Positions 1 through 6,736 are shown, numbered from the stretch's first letter. The stretch: DNA of 8,346 nucleotides from Xanthobacteraceae bacterium (GCA_030648135.1 JAUSIF010000239.1:1-8346), one strand, 5' to 3'. The notes: generated by a model from the sequence alone, not told the origin. Numbers and translations: made by a program.

Positions 1-249
1 AGGACCAGCGTGATCGCGACCTGGTGCTTCGTCTTCGTAGGCGTCATGCGGGAACTATCGGCGGCGATCATGCTGTTCACCTCGGAGACCAAGGTGATCT
101 CGGTGTTGATCTTCGATCTCAATGAAAGCGGCGATCTTGCCGCCATCTCGGTGCTTGGCCTCGTCATGCTGATCATCACTTTCGCGGTCGTCATCCTCGC
201 CAATCGTCTACCCGGATTCGGCGGCGGCGTCCGCCTGCGCAACAATTGA
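1..249 (+). CDS. ABC transporter permease, FbpB-like (C-terminal fragment)
   Basis: The reading frame is open from base 1, so the gene begins outside the window; only the last 82 codons are present. The protein is the end of an inner-membrane permease of a binding-protein-dependent ABC importer. What is seen: a serine/alanine-rich stretch (LSAAIMLFTSET), a segment with VISVLIFDL followed by a charged loop (NESGD), then a clear hydrophobic helix of about 20 residues (ISVLGLVMLIITFAVVILA), and a short cytoplasmic tail. This pattern matches, from memory, the C-terminus of two-domain permeases of the iron(III)/putrescine/thiamine type (FbpB, ThiP). Such permeases are often annotated as iron transporters, but many import organic anions or phosphonates. 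Next to an MmgE/PrpD gene an organic acid is plausible (inference). Its stop lies 8 bases before the next gene's likely ATG, or overlaps that gene's possible TTG start, indicating one operon. Confidence 0.8.
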   Translation, partial: RTSVIATWCFVFVGVMRELSAAIMLFTSETKVISVLIFDLNESGDLAAISVLGLVMLIITFAVVILANRLPGFGGGVRLRNN

Positions 250-257
250 CGGTAGCA

Positions 258-1616
258 ATGACCACGACCGTCGCCGAACAGCTCTCCGAGCGTATCGCCG
301 TGCTCGATGCGGCGCGTCTGCCGGCGGCCGTGCGTGCGAAATGCGAGGATCTCTTGATCGACGTGATCGGCCTCTGCGTAACCGCGCGCAAGGCGGAATA
401 CGTGCGGAGTGCGCTCGCGGCTTGCGACGATGACGGGCCTTGCACCGCGATCGGGCATAAGCGGCGCTTGAGCGCGGCGGGAGCGGCCTTCGTCAATGGC
501 ACCGCCGCCCACGGCGAGGATTTCGACGACACCTTCGAGGGTGGTCCGGTCCATGCAGGCGCCGTGATCGTGCCCGCCGTACTCGCGGCTTGCGAGCGGC
601 ACAATGCCGATGGGCCGTCGGCGCTCGTCGGCATCGCCGTGGGCGTCGAGACGATATGCCGGCTGAGTCTGGTAGTGCCGAAGGCGATCCACCGCTCGGG
701 CTTTCATCCGACTGCCGTGCTGGGCGCGATCGCTGCCGCCGCCGGCACCGCCGCGGCGCTTCGTTGCGACCGGCGCCAGATCGTGGACGCGCTCGGCATC
801 GCCGGCAGCATGGCGGGCGGCATCATCGAATATCTCGCCGAGGGCGCCTGGACCAAGCGTCTGCATCCGGGCTGGGCGGCGCAATCGGGCTTGCGCGCGG
901 CGCTCTTGGGCCGCGCCGGATTCGTCGGTCCGCGCACGGTGTTCGAGGGTGTCCACGGCCTCTTCAACGGCTTTGCCCATACCAAGGACGGCGACTATCA
1001 AGCGCTCGTCGGCGACTTCGGCGAGCGCTGGGTGCTGACTGCGCTCGCCTTCAAGCCCTATCCATGCGGCACCATGGCGCATCCCTTCATCGACTGCGCA
1101 CGCCGGCTCGCCGCGCGCGGAATTGCAGCCGAGGACATCGAGGAGCTCGTCTGCGAGACCGCGGAAGGCATCGTGCATCGTCTGTGGGAACCGCTCGCGG
1201 ACAAGCAGCGTCCGCCCAACGGCTATGCGGCGAAGTTCTCCATCCCTTATTGCATCGCCTCGGGCTTCGTGCGCGGCGGCGTCGGCCTCGATGCATTCGC
1301 AGACGAAAGCGTGCGCGACCCTTGCGTCACTGCGCTCGCCGCCAAGGTGCGCTATGAGATCGATCCCAACAATCCCTATCCGAACGAATTTACCGGCCAC
1401 ATCCGCGCCGTGCTGCGCGATGGAAAAATCATCGAAGAACGCCAGCCGCATCTACGCGGCGGCGCCCACGAGCCGCTCGAGCGGCATGACCTCGAGGAGA
1501 AATTCGCACTCAACACGCGCCACGGCGGCTGGAACGCGAAGCGCATCGACGCCGCACTCGGCCTCGCGCGCAAGCTCTATGACGGTGCGATCGATCTCAA
1601 GGCTTTGGGGGAGTGA
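258..1616 (+). CDS. MmgE/PrpD family protein (dehydratase/decarboxylase/isomerase-like)
   Basis: This cytosolic protein of about 452 residues is typical in length for the MmgE/PrpD family, which includes 2-methylcitrate dehydratase (PrpD) and cis-aconitate decarboxylase. Numbering from the ATG at 258, the family landmarks are all visible: HGEDFDDT at 85-92, His99, GFHPTAVLG around His150, EGAWTKRLHPGW with Lys200 and His203, the GVHGLF loop near 232, and FKPYPCGTMAHPF with His275. Asp88, Thr92, His99, His150, Lys200 and His275 correspond closely to the active-site set known from cis-aconitate decarboxylase, so it is probably active. The substrate cannot be told; there is no prpB or prpC beside it, so a methylcitrate role is unlikely. 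The start is uncertain: an in-frame TTG at 246 overlaps the permease stop, but ATG 258 is preferred; neither has a good Shine-Dalgarno. It is probably co-transcribed with the flanking permease and SDR genes. Confidence 0.87.
   Translation: MTTTVAEQLSERIAVLDAARLPAAVRAKCEDLLIDVIGLCVTARKAEYVRSALAACDDDGPCTAIGHKRRLSAAGAAFVNGTAAHGEDFDDTFEGGPVHAGAVIVPAVLAACERHNADGPSALVGIAVGVETICRLSLVVPKAIHRSGFHPTAVLGAIAAAAGTAAALRCDRRQIVDALGIAGSMAGGIIEYLAEGAWTKRLHPGWAAQSGLRAALLGRAGFVGPRTVFEGVHGLFNGFAHTKDGDYQALVGDFGERWVLTALAFKPYPCGTMAHPFIDCARRLAARGIAAEDIEELVCETAEGIVHRLWEPLADKQRPPNGYAAKFSIPYCIASGFVRGGVGLDAFADESVRDPCVTALAAKVRYEIDPNNPYPNEFTGHIRAVLRDGKIIEERQPHLRGGAHEPLERHDLEEKFALNTRHGGWNAKRIDAALGLARKLYDGAIDLKALGE
1607..1613 (+). 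promoter_or_regulatory. Shine-Dalgarno deciding the SDR start
   Basis: GGGGGAG lies inside the last codons of the MmgE/PrpD gene, 11 bases before the ATG at 1625. A longer frame starting with GTG at 1613 would have its start inside this motif and no ribosome site of its own, so ATG 1625 is preferred. Translation of the two genes is likely coupled. Confidence 0.55.
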
Positions 1617-1624
1617 ACCTCGTC

Positions 1625-2383
1625 ATGAAGAATGGCAACCAGGAATTGGCCGGGCGGGTCGCGATCGTGACCGGAGCCGGACGCAATATCGGCCGGGCGA
1701 TCGCGCTCTCACTCGCCGACGCCGGAGCGGCGGTTATCGTCAATGCGCGCTCGAACCGCATGGAAGCAGACGCGGTCGCGCGCGAGATCGAGGCGCAAGG
1801 CGGACGCGCGCTCGGGGTCGTCGCCGACGTCGCCGACGCGGTCGCGGTCGAAAAAATGGCGGCGGCCGCCGTCGATAAATTCGGCCGCATCGACATCCTC
1901 GTCAACAATGCAGCGTTGCGCAAAGAGAAGTCGCTCGATCAGATGACCTTCGCCGATTGGCGCGAGATCATGGCCGTGACGCTCGACGGCGCGTTCCTTT
2001 GCGTGAAGGCATGCCTGCCGCAGCTGAAGAGCAGCGGCGTCGGCGCCATCGTCAATATCGGCGGCTTGAGCGGCCACACCGGAGCCAAGCGCCGGGCCCA
2101 TGTCATTACCGCCAAGGCCGGGATCGTGGGCTTGACCCGCGCACTCGCTCACGACCTTGCCGAAGATCATGTGACCGTGAACTGCATCTCGCCCGGTCTG
2201 ATCGACACCACGCGCAAGGCGGACACACCGGAGCCGCAGCACCACCAGACCCACGCCACCATCGTCGGCCGGCACGGCATGCCCGAAGAGATCGCGGCCG
2301 CGGTGCGCTTTCTCTGCGGGCCGGGAGCCCGTTACATCACCGGCCAGACCATCCACGTGAACGGTGGCACGTTTCTCGGTTGA
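1625..2383 (+). CDS. SDR family protein lacking most of the catalytic tetrad
   Basis: A 252-residue short-chain dehydrogenase/reductase, the classical length, cytosolic, usually annotated as a 3-oxoacyl-ACP reductase-like protein. The Rossmann cofactor motif is intact: TGAGRNIG at 16-23, Asp68 in the ADV position, and NNAAL at 94-98. Asn40-Ala-Arg42 after the second strand may favour NADP(H). The usual active site is not there. At the Asn position of VNLxGxF there is Thr119 (VTLDGAF). At the Ser position there is Gly147 (NIGGLSG). At the Tyr of YxxxK there is Val160 (HVITAK), with only Lys164 kept. His159 and Ser149 are neighbours that might substitute. The C-terminal part (CISPGLIDTTR, HVNGGTFLG) is normal, and the frame shows no decay. 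It may therefore use different chemistry, such as dehydration or isomerisation, or act by binding. The gene begins 8 bases after the MmgE/PrpD stop, suggesting a shared pathway. Confidence 0.88.
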   Translation: MKNGNQELAGRVAIVTGAGRNIGRAIALSLADAGAAVIVNARSNRMEADAVAREIEAQGGRALGVVADVADAVAVEKMAAAAVDKFGRIDILVNNAALRKEKSLDQMTFADWREIMAVTLDGAFLCVKACLPQLKSSGVGAIVNIGGLSGHTGAKRRAHVITAKAGIVGLTRALAHDLAEDHVTVNCISPGLIDTTRKADTPEPQHHQTHATIVGRHGMPEEIAAAVRFLCGPGARYITGQTIHVNGGTFLG

Positions 2384-2410
2384 AAAAATTCCGCCACGAC
2401 CCCGGCGACT

Positions 2411-2436
2411 GCCGCGGGTATGCTCGCCGCCGCGGC
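2411..2436. terminator. GC-rich hairpin after the SDR gene (weak terminator candidate)
   Basis: GCCGCGG at 2411-2417 is perfectly complementary to CCGCGGC at 2430-2436, giving a 7-bp all-GC stem with a 12-base loop, 28 bases after the SDR stop. No T-run follows, so it is not a standard intrinsic terminator. It may instead stall polymerase or protect the 3' end of the block 1 transcript. In GC-rich DNA such stems also arise by chance. Confidence 0.3.
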
Positions 2437-2438
2437 TG

Positions 2439-2549
2439 GTGATTCCAGGAACCAAGATGATCTTCCCGGCTTGCCTAAGGACAGCGAGATCAGACGATCT
2501 GATCACCTATCTCACGCAGTTTGCCCCCGACGGCAAGCCGAAGTCCTGA
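2439..2549 (+). pseudogene. Remnant of a class I cytochrome c (C-terminal end)
   Basis: The frame ending at the TGA at 2547-2549 reads VIPGTKMIFP, then a garbled stretch, then RSDDLITYLTQFAPDG and a short tail. PGTKM is the hallmark of the distal heme-ligand loop of mitochondrial-type cytochrome c (Met is the axial ligand). DLITYL matches the start of its C-terminal helix (usually ADLIAYLK). Between them the neighbouring frame reads PGLPKDSE, the form expected of the intervening GIKK-type loop. This implies about one base lost after the ATC TTC codons and about two lost before the RSDDL codons, which together restore the frame. No heme-attachment CxxCH and no N-terminal part is found upstream. 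The piece is thus a decayed 3' end of about 35 codons, not a working gene. The family match is from memory of the motif and is not alignment-tested. Confidence 0.55.
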
Positions 2550-2578
2550 ACCGCGGCTAGTCGCCTGTCCGGTCCCGG

Positions 2579-3376
2579 TCAGATCAGAATGGAGCGCAAA
2601 TCCTCGGCGGCACGGCGCATGTGCGGCAGAAAACGTTCGATCATCTCCGCGGGCGCAACCCGATCGAAATAACTGACCGCACCAAGCACTGCGACCTTGC
2701 GGTCATATACATTCGTGAGCGGTACGCCGATCGAACGGATGCTGTTCTCAAGTTCGCCGTCGCATAATCCATAACCCAAGGTTCGCGCTTCGAGGACCAC
2801 GCGGCGGATTTCGCTCGGGTCGACCAGCGTACGTGCCGTGAAGCGGCACGGCACTACCCGGGCGAGATATGCATCGAGCGCGGCATCGGACAGTCCGGCA
2901 AGGAGCATGCGGCCGGAACCGGTGCAATAAGCGGGAAGACGGCTTCCGACCGGATTGGCGAGCGAGACGAGTCGTTTCGGTGCGACGCGGGCTAGGACCA
3001 GAACCTCGTCATCGTCGAGGATGGAGACCGAGCAGGCATCCTGAATTATCTCAGAAAGTCGTTCGAGGAAGGGTTGCGCGGCGCGCGGAAGCGGCGTCGA
3101 GGAAAGATAGGAATGACCCAGCGCCAGTACCCGAGGGGTGAGAGCGAAGTTGCGCCCATCATTCTTCACATAACCCAGCGCTTCGAGCGTGATCAGCGAA
3201 CGGCGCACCGTCGCGCGCGCGAACCCGGTCCGCCGCGCGATCTCGGCCAGCGTCATGCGCGGCACCTCCGCGCCGAAGGCGCGGATCACCGCGAGACCAC
3301 GCGCCAGCGCGGTCACGAAATCCGGCTGTTCGGTCGGATCCGCAGTCTCGGCAAAATTGGGTGTGACTTGATCCAT
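2579..3376 (-). CDS. IclR-family transcriptional regulator, PcaR/PobR type
   Basis: A 265-residue regulator of usual IclR length. The N-terminal winged helix-turn-helix covers about residues 20-83 (LARGLAVIRAF, then MTLAEIARRTGFARATVRRSLITLEALGYV). The C-terminal effector-binding domain runs from about residue 95 to the end and carries PVGSRLPAYCTGSGRMLL and the family signature region ELENSIRSIGVPL. The last resembles the LRSIAVPV form I recall from PcaR and PobR. It lies divergently from the catI-catJ-pcaF genes, the classic arrangement for a regulator of beta-ketoadipate degradation, so 3-oxoadipate is a reasonable effector guess (inference). The ATG at 3376 has GGGA 6 bases upstream. An overlapping longer frame on this strand lacks family similarity. 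A -10-like site and an inverted repeat just upstream suggest autoregulation. The name pcaR would fit but is not certain enough to assign. Confidence 0.9.
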   Translation of the reverse strand: MDQVTPNFAETADPTEQPDFVTALARGLAVIRAFGAEVPRMTLAEIARRTGFARATVRRSLITLEALGYVKNDGRNFALTPRVLALGHSYLSSTPLPRAAQPFLERLSEIIQDACSVSILDDDEVLVLARVAPKRLVSLANPVGSRLPAYCTGSGRMLLAGLSDAALDAYLARVVPCRFTARTLVDPSEIRRVVLEARTLGYGLCDGELENSIRSIGVPLTNVYDRKVAVLGAVSYFDRVAPAEMIERFLPHMRRAAEDLRSILI

Positions 3377-3428
3377 AACAATCCCAGACGGTCATGAATA
3401 GCGGATCAGGATACCCTAATACAAGTAA

Positions 3429-3434
3429 ATTGTA
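3429..3434 (-). promoter_or_regulatory. Candidate -10 element of the iclR-type gene
   Basis: Read on the minus strand this is TACAAT, one mismatch from TATAAT. It would place transcription start near 3422, about 46 bases before the regulator ATG. The matching -35 region is GC-rich and poor, so the promoter may be weak or activator-dependent. It overlaps the operator-like repeat at 3432-3446, which fits autorepression. Confidence 0.35.
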
Positions 3435-3446
3435 CGCGATACGAAC
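3432..3446. promoter_or_regulatory. Putative IclR/PcaR-type operator
   Basis: The 15 bases GTACGCGATACGAAC form an imperfect palindrome, GTnCG-N5-CGnAC, in which 10 of 15 positions are symmetric. The Pseudomonas PcaR site as I remember it, GTTCGATAATCGCAC, has exactly the same GTnCG-N5-CGnAC frame. Its location between an IclR-type regulator and its presumed target operon, overlapping the regulator's -10-like box, supports an operator role. The similarity is recalled and has not been scored. Confidence 0.5.
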
Positions 3447-3450
3447 GAAT

Positions 3451-3465
3451 GGGCGCTAGACGCCC
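3451..3465. promoter_or_regulatory. Second 15-base inverted repeat
   Basis: GGGCG-CTAGA-CGCCC has perfect 5-base arms and a 5-base spacer, the same geometry as the repeat at 3432-3446. The two centres are 19 bases apart, close to two helical turns, so the pair could bind regulator dimers side by side. The arm sequence differs from the neighbour, so binding by the same protein is uncertain. Confidence 0.35.
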
Positions 3466-3581
3466 AACTCCATGTCAATTATGAGCACTCCTGCCGCATG
3501 AAGAGGCAACTTCCCTGTAACCGCCACATGGCTTGTCGGAATCCAGTCCATGCGCGAAGAAGGCAGGGTGCGATCAAACAA

Positions 3582-3597
3582 GAGGGCCAATTCCCTC
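3582..3597. repeat. 16-base inverted repeat in the catI upstream region
   Basis: GAGGG-CCAATT-CCCTC has perfect 5-base arms around a 6-base spacer, about 107 bases before the catI start. It could be an activator site, but short repeats of this size also arise by chance. Confidence 0.25.
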
Positions 3598-3616
3598 CCG
3601 TGTCGGGTCAGACAGG

Positions 3617-3632
3617 AGTTGTGAGTGCAACT
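3617..3632. repeat. 16-base inverted repeat nearer catI
   Basis: AGTTG-TGAGTG-CAACT has perfect 5-base arms and a 6-base spacer. It is centred 35 bases after the centre of the repeat at 3582-3597, with the same arm and spacer lengths. It lies about 70 bases before the catI ATG, a position suited to an activator site. Confidence 0.27.
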
Positions 3633-3650
3633 TGGCGTGCGGCCGAATGT

Positions 3651-3688
3651 TTGAATTTTCCAGGTATTTGAACAAGTTACAGCTTGAA
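3651..3688 (+). repeat. Three direct TTGAA repeats just before catI
   Basis: TTGAA occurs at 3651-3655, 3668-3672 and 3684-3688, at steps of 17 and 16 bases, in the A/T-rich stretch directly upstream of the catI start. Each could serve as a -35-like element, but no -10 is correctly placed after any of them. Function is unknown. Confidence 0.25.
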
Positions 3689-3703
3689 TGGCCGAGCTAG
3701 ATC

Positions 3704-4552
3704 ATGGCTGATGTTCTCGAGCTAGACGAGGCTGTCGAAGCGAACGTGCGCGACGGCGATGTCGTCGCCATGGAGGGGTTCACCCATCTCATTCCCTTTG
3801 CCGCCGCCCACGAGGTAATCCGTCAGAAGAAGAAGCGCCTCACCCTCGTGCGCATGACGCCCGACCTCATCTATGACCAGCTCATCGGCATGGGCGCCGC
3901 CGACAAGCTGGTGTTCTCCTGGGTCGGCAACCCGGGGGTGGGCTCGCTGCACCGGTTCCGCGACGCCTACGAGAATGGCTGGCCCGGTCCGCTCGCGATC
4001 GAGGAGCACAGCCACGCCGCCATGGCGAACGCCTACGATGCGGGCGCGGCGGGTCTTCCCTTCGCCGTGTTTCGCGGCTATCGCGGCGCCGAGCTTGCGA
4101 AGGTCAACCCGAACATCAAGCAAATCATCTGCCCCTTCACGCGCGAGAAGCTTGCCGCCGTGCCGGCGATCAAACTCGACGTGGCGATCGTCCACGCACA
4201 GAAGGCCGACCGCGAAGGCAACGTGATGTTCGAAGGTATCGTCGGTGTGCAGAAGGAAGCGGTGCTGGCGGCCAAGCGTTCGATCGTCACCGTCGAGGAG
4301 GTCGTCGACGAATTCGGCGCGCGTTCGCCCAATGCGATCATTCTTCCGAGCTGGACCGTGGGCGCGATCGTGCAGGTGCGGGGCGGCGCGCATCCTTCCT
4401 ATGCGCACGGCTATTACAAGCGTGATAATGCGTTCTACAAGGCATGGGATCCGATTTCGCGCGACCGCGACAGCTTCCGCGCCTGGATCGACGAGCACGT
4501 GATGCGCAAGGGACCCGGCGCCTTCGCGGTCCATGCGCAGCGGGCGGCGTGA
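3704..4552 (+). CDS. catI: 3-oxoadipate CoA-transferase subunit A
   Basis: A 282-residue alpha subunit of a class I CoA transferase. With CatJ it moves CoA from succinyl-CoA to 3-oxoadipate in the beta-ketoadipate pathway, in the cytosol. Landmarks follow, from memory, the CatI of Pseudomonas knackmussii B13 almost along its whole length: EGFTHLIP near 24-31, LTLVRMTPDLIYD near 46-58, VFSWVGNPGVGSLHR near 70-84, IEEHSHA near 99-105, HAQKADREGNV near 164-174, VGVQKEAVLAAKR, and GGAHPSYAHGYY near 227-238. This long form (about 280 residues) differs from the shorter PcaI (about 230). Automatic pipelines often call it glutaconate CoA-transferase subunit A, a relative. The ATG has only a weak ribosome site (GGCCGAG). 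It is first of three tightly packed genes; the next starts 12 bases after its stop. Identity is strong; the exact acid substrate is inferred from similarity plus the thiolase neighbour. Confidence 0.88.
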   Translation: MADVLELDEAVEANVRDGDVVAMEGFTHLIPFAAAHEVIRQKKKRLTLVRMTPDLIYDQLIGMGAADKLVFSWVGNPGVGSLHRFRDAYENGWPGPLAIEEHSHAAMANAYDAGAAGLPFAVFRGYRGAELAKVNPNIKQIICPFTREKLAAVPAIKLDVAIVHAQKADREGNVMFEGIVGVQKEAVLAAKRSIVTVEEVVDEFGARSPNAIILPSWTVGAIVQVRGGAHPSYAHGYYKRDNAFYKAWDPISRDRDSFRAWIDEHVMRKGPGAFAVHAQRAA

Positions 4553-4564
4553 CGAGGATCGGCG

Positions 4565-5341
4565 ATGACGGCGAGCTATAGCCCGACCGAGATGATGACC
4601 GTCGCCGCCGCGCGCGCGCTCAAGAACGACGATGTCTGCTTCGTCGGCATCGGCGCACCTTCGGCAGCCTGCAACCTCGCGCGTCTCACCCATGCTCCCG
4701 ATATCGTGCTCATCTACGAGTCGGGCACGATCGAGACCAAGCCGAACGTGCTTCCGCTCTCGATCGGCGACGGCGAATTGTGCGAGACCGCACTCTGCAC
4801 GGTGTCGGTCCCGGAAATATTCCGCTTTTGGCTGCAGAGCGGGCGCATCACGACCGGATTCCTCGGTGGCGCGCAGATCGACCGCTTCGCCAATCTCAAC
4901 ACCACGGTGGTTGGTCCCTACAAGAAGCCGAAGGTGCGGCTGCCCGGCGGCGGCGGCGCCCCCGAGATCGCGACCAGTTGCGGTCGCATCTTCATCGCCA
5001 TGATTCACTCCAAGCGCGCCTTCGTGAAGAAGCTCGACTTCGTCACCTCGCTCGGTCACGGCAAGGGCAAGAACGACCGCGCCCGCCGTGGCATCGATAC
5101 CGAAGGGCCGACCAAGGTCATCACCGATCTCTGCGTCATGGAGCCCGACCCGAAAACGAAGGAGCTCACGGTGGTGTCATTGCATCCGGGCGTCAGCCGC
5201 GAACAGGTGACCGAGGCGACCGGCTGGCCGGTCCGTTTCAGCAACAAGGTCGCCGAAACGCCGCCGCCTACGGAGAAGGAGCTGCGGGTGCTGCGCGAAC
5301 TTTATGCGCGCACCGCCGCCGCCCACGGCGAGGCGGCCTGA
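4565..5341 (+). CDS. catJ: 3-oxoadipate CoA-transferase subunit B
   Basis: A 258-residue beta subunit, the partner of CatI; the A2B2 form is usual for the family. It carries the catalytic glutamate, which forms a glutamyl-CoA thioester, in IYESG at Glu52. It also has the GIGAPS nucleotide/CoA loop near 28-33, LPLSIGDGEL near 67-76, GFLGGAQIDRFANLNTTV, LPGGGGAPEIA, the ITDLCVMEP stretch, and SLHPGVSREQV close to the end. The order of these blocks matches my memory of CatJ from Pseudomonas knackmussii, whose length is about the same. GAGGA at 4554-4558 sits 6 bases before the ATG, a good ribosome site. The stop is 9 bases from the thiolase ATG. No residue expected for activity is missing. Glutaconate CoA-transferase subunit B is the alternative name it might receive, but the thiolase partner favours 3-oxoadipate. 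Confidence 0.9.
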   Translation: MTASYSPTEMMTVAAARALKNDDVCFVGIGAPSAACNLARLTHAPDIVLIYESGTIETKPNVLPLSIGDGELCETALCTVSVPEIFRFWLQSGRITTGFLGGAQIDRFANLNTTVVGPYKKPKVRLPGGGGAPEIATSCGRIFIAMIHSKRAFVKKLDFVTSLGHGKGKNDRARRGIDTEGPTKVITDLCVMEPDPKTKELTVVSLHPGVSREQVTEATGWPVRFSNKVAETPPPTEKELRVLRELYARTAAAHGEAA

Positions 5342-5344
5342 GGA
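5340..5344 (+). promoter_or_regulatory. Ribosome site deciding the thiolase start
   Basis: GAGGA overlaps the catJ stop codon. It is directly against the ATG at 5345 (no spacing) but 6 bases before the in-frame ATG at 5351, the same spacing as at catJ. The true start is therefore probably 5351, making the protein two residues shorter than the longest frame. Confidence 0.6.
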
Positions 5345-5350
5345 ATGGTC

Positions 5351-6565
<1,215 letters not shown>

Positions 6566-6592
6566 ACTTGCGGGCGCCGCCGGCACTCAAGT
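6566..6592. terminator. Inverted repeat directly after pcaF (weak terminator candidate)
   Basis: ACTTG at 6566-6570, immediately after the stop codon, pairs with CAAGT at 6588-6592. Between them GCGG-GCG-CCGC (6570-6580) can form a second small stem. A T-rich but interrupted stretch follows at 6601-6613. There is no continuous T-run, so intrinsic termination is possible but unproven. It is the best candidate for the end of the catI-catJ-pcaF transcript. Confidence 0.3.
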
Positions 6593-6676
6593 CCGTGAGA
6601 TCATTCTTCTTTGCATGCGATTGCCCGCGCTGGTAGCGCCCCGCGCCTATACCATACCGGGGCCGCAATCTCGCCT

Positions 6677-6690
6677 TGACGATATCGTCA
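6677..6690. promoter_or_regulatory. Perfect 14-base palindrome upstream of glpD, putative operator
   Basis: TGACGATATCGTCA is a perfect 14-base palindrome ending 46 bases before the glpD ATG. With the T at 6676 it also forms TTGACG, a good -35 hexamer, although no clear -10 sits at 16-18 bases. A repressor dimer bound here would cover the promoter. The binding protein is unknown; it does not look like the E. coli GlpR site as I remember it. Confidence 0.42.
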
Positions 6691-6736
6691 CCTTTCGCCG
6701 TCACACTCCTGCAAACGACGTGGGACGGGGAAGGCA

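Larger units (their letters stand above)
3377..3703. promoter_or_regulatory. Divergent control region between the iclR-type gene and catI
   Basis: These 327 bases hold no credible gene: the frames crossing them are short and lack family similarity. The region is visibly richer in A/T than the flanking coding sequence, especially at 3410-3450 and 3645-3690. It contains at least four short inverted repeats and a set of TTGAA repeats, listed separately. I could not place a convincing sigma-70 or sigma-54 promoter for catI. A perfect TTGACA exists at 3473-3478 on the minus strand, but no -10 is spaced correctly from it. Confidence 0.6.

Noticed and set aside
1123..1878. 251-codon plus-strand frame overlapping MmgE/PrpD and SDR
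   Set aside because: It is a Ser/Arg/Ala-rich out-of-frame translation across two real genes.
1709..2506. 265-codon minus-strand frame over the SDR gene
   Set aside because: It is a shadow of the SDR, with no motif and Arg/Gly/Asp-rich composition.
3473..3478. Perfect TTGACA on the minus strand upstream of the iclR-type gene
   Set aside because: The sequence 16-18 bases downstream is CGCCCA-like and GC-rich, not a -10. The TACAAT lies 38 bases away, so the two cannot form one promoter.
3632..3650. Possible sigma-54 (-24/-12) site before catI
   Set aside because: There is a GG in TTGGCG, but no GC at the required distance in a TTGC-type -12 box.
3377..3703. CRISPR array, riboswitch or small RNA in the longest gene-free stretch
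   Set aside because: There are no regularly spaced identical repeats of 20 or more bases and no recognisable riboswitch core. Only short inverted repeats were found.
3722..5059. 445-codon open frame on the minus strand across catI and catJ
   Set aside because: It is antisense to two clearly recognised enzymes. The translation is rich in Arg, His, Asp and Gly with no family motif, as is usual for shadow frames in GC-rich DNA.
6621..6653. TTGCCC and TATACC as a glpD promoter
   Set aside because: The spacing is 21 bases, too long for sigma-70, and the hexamers are poor.
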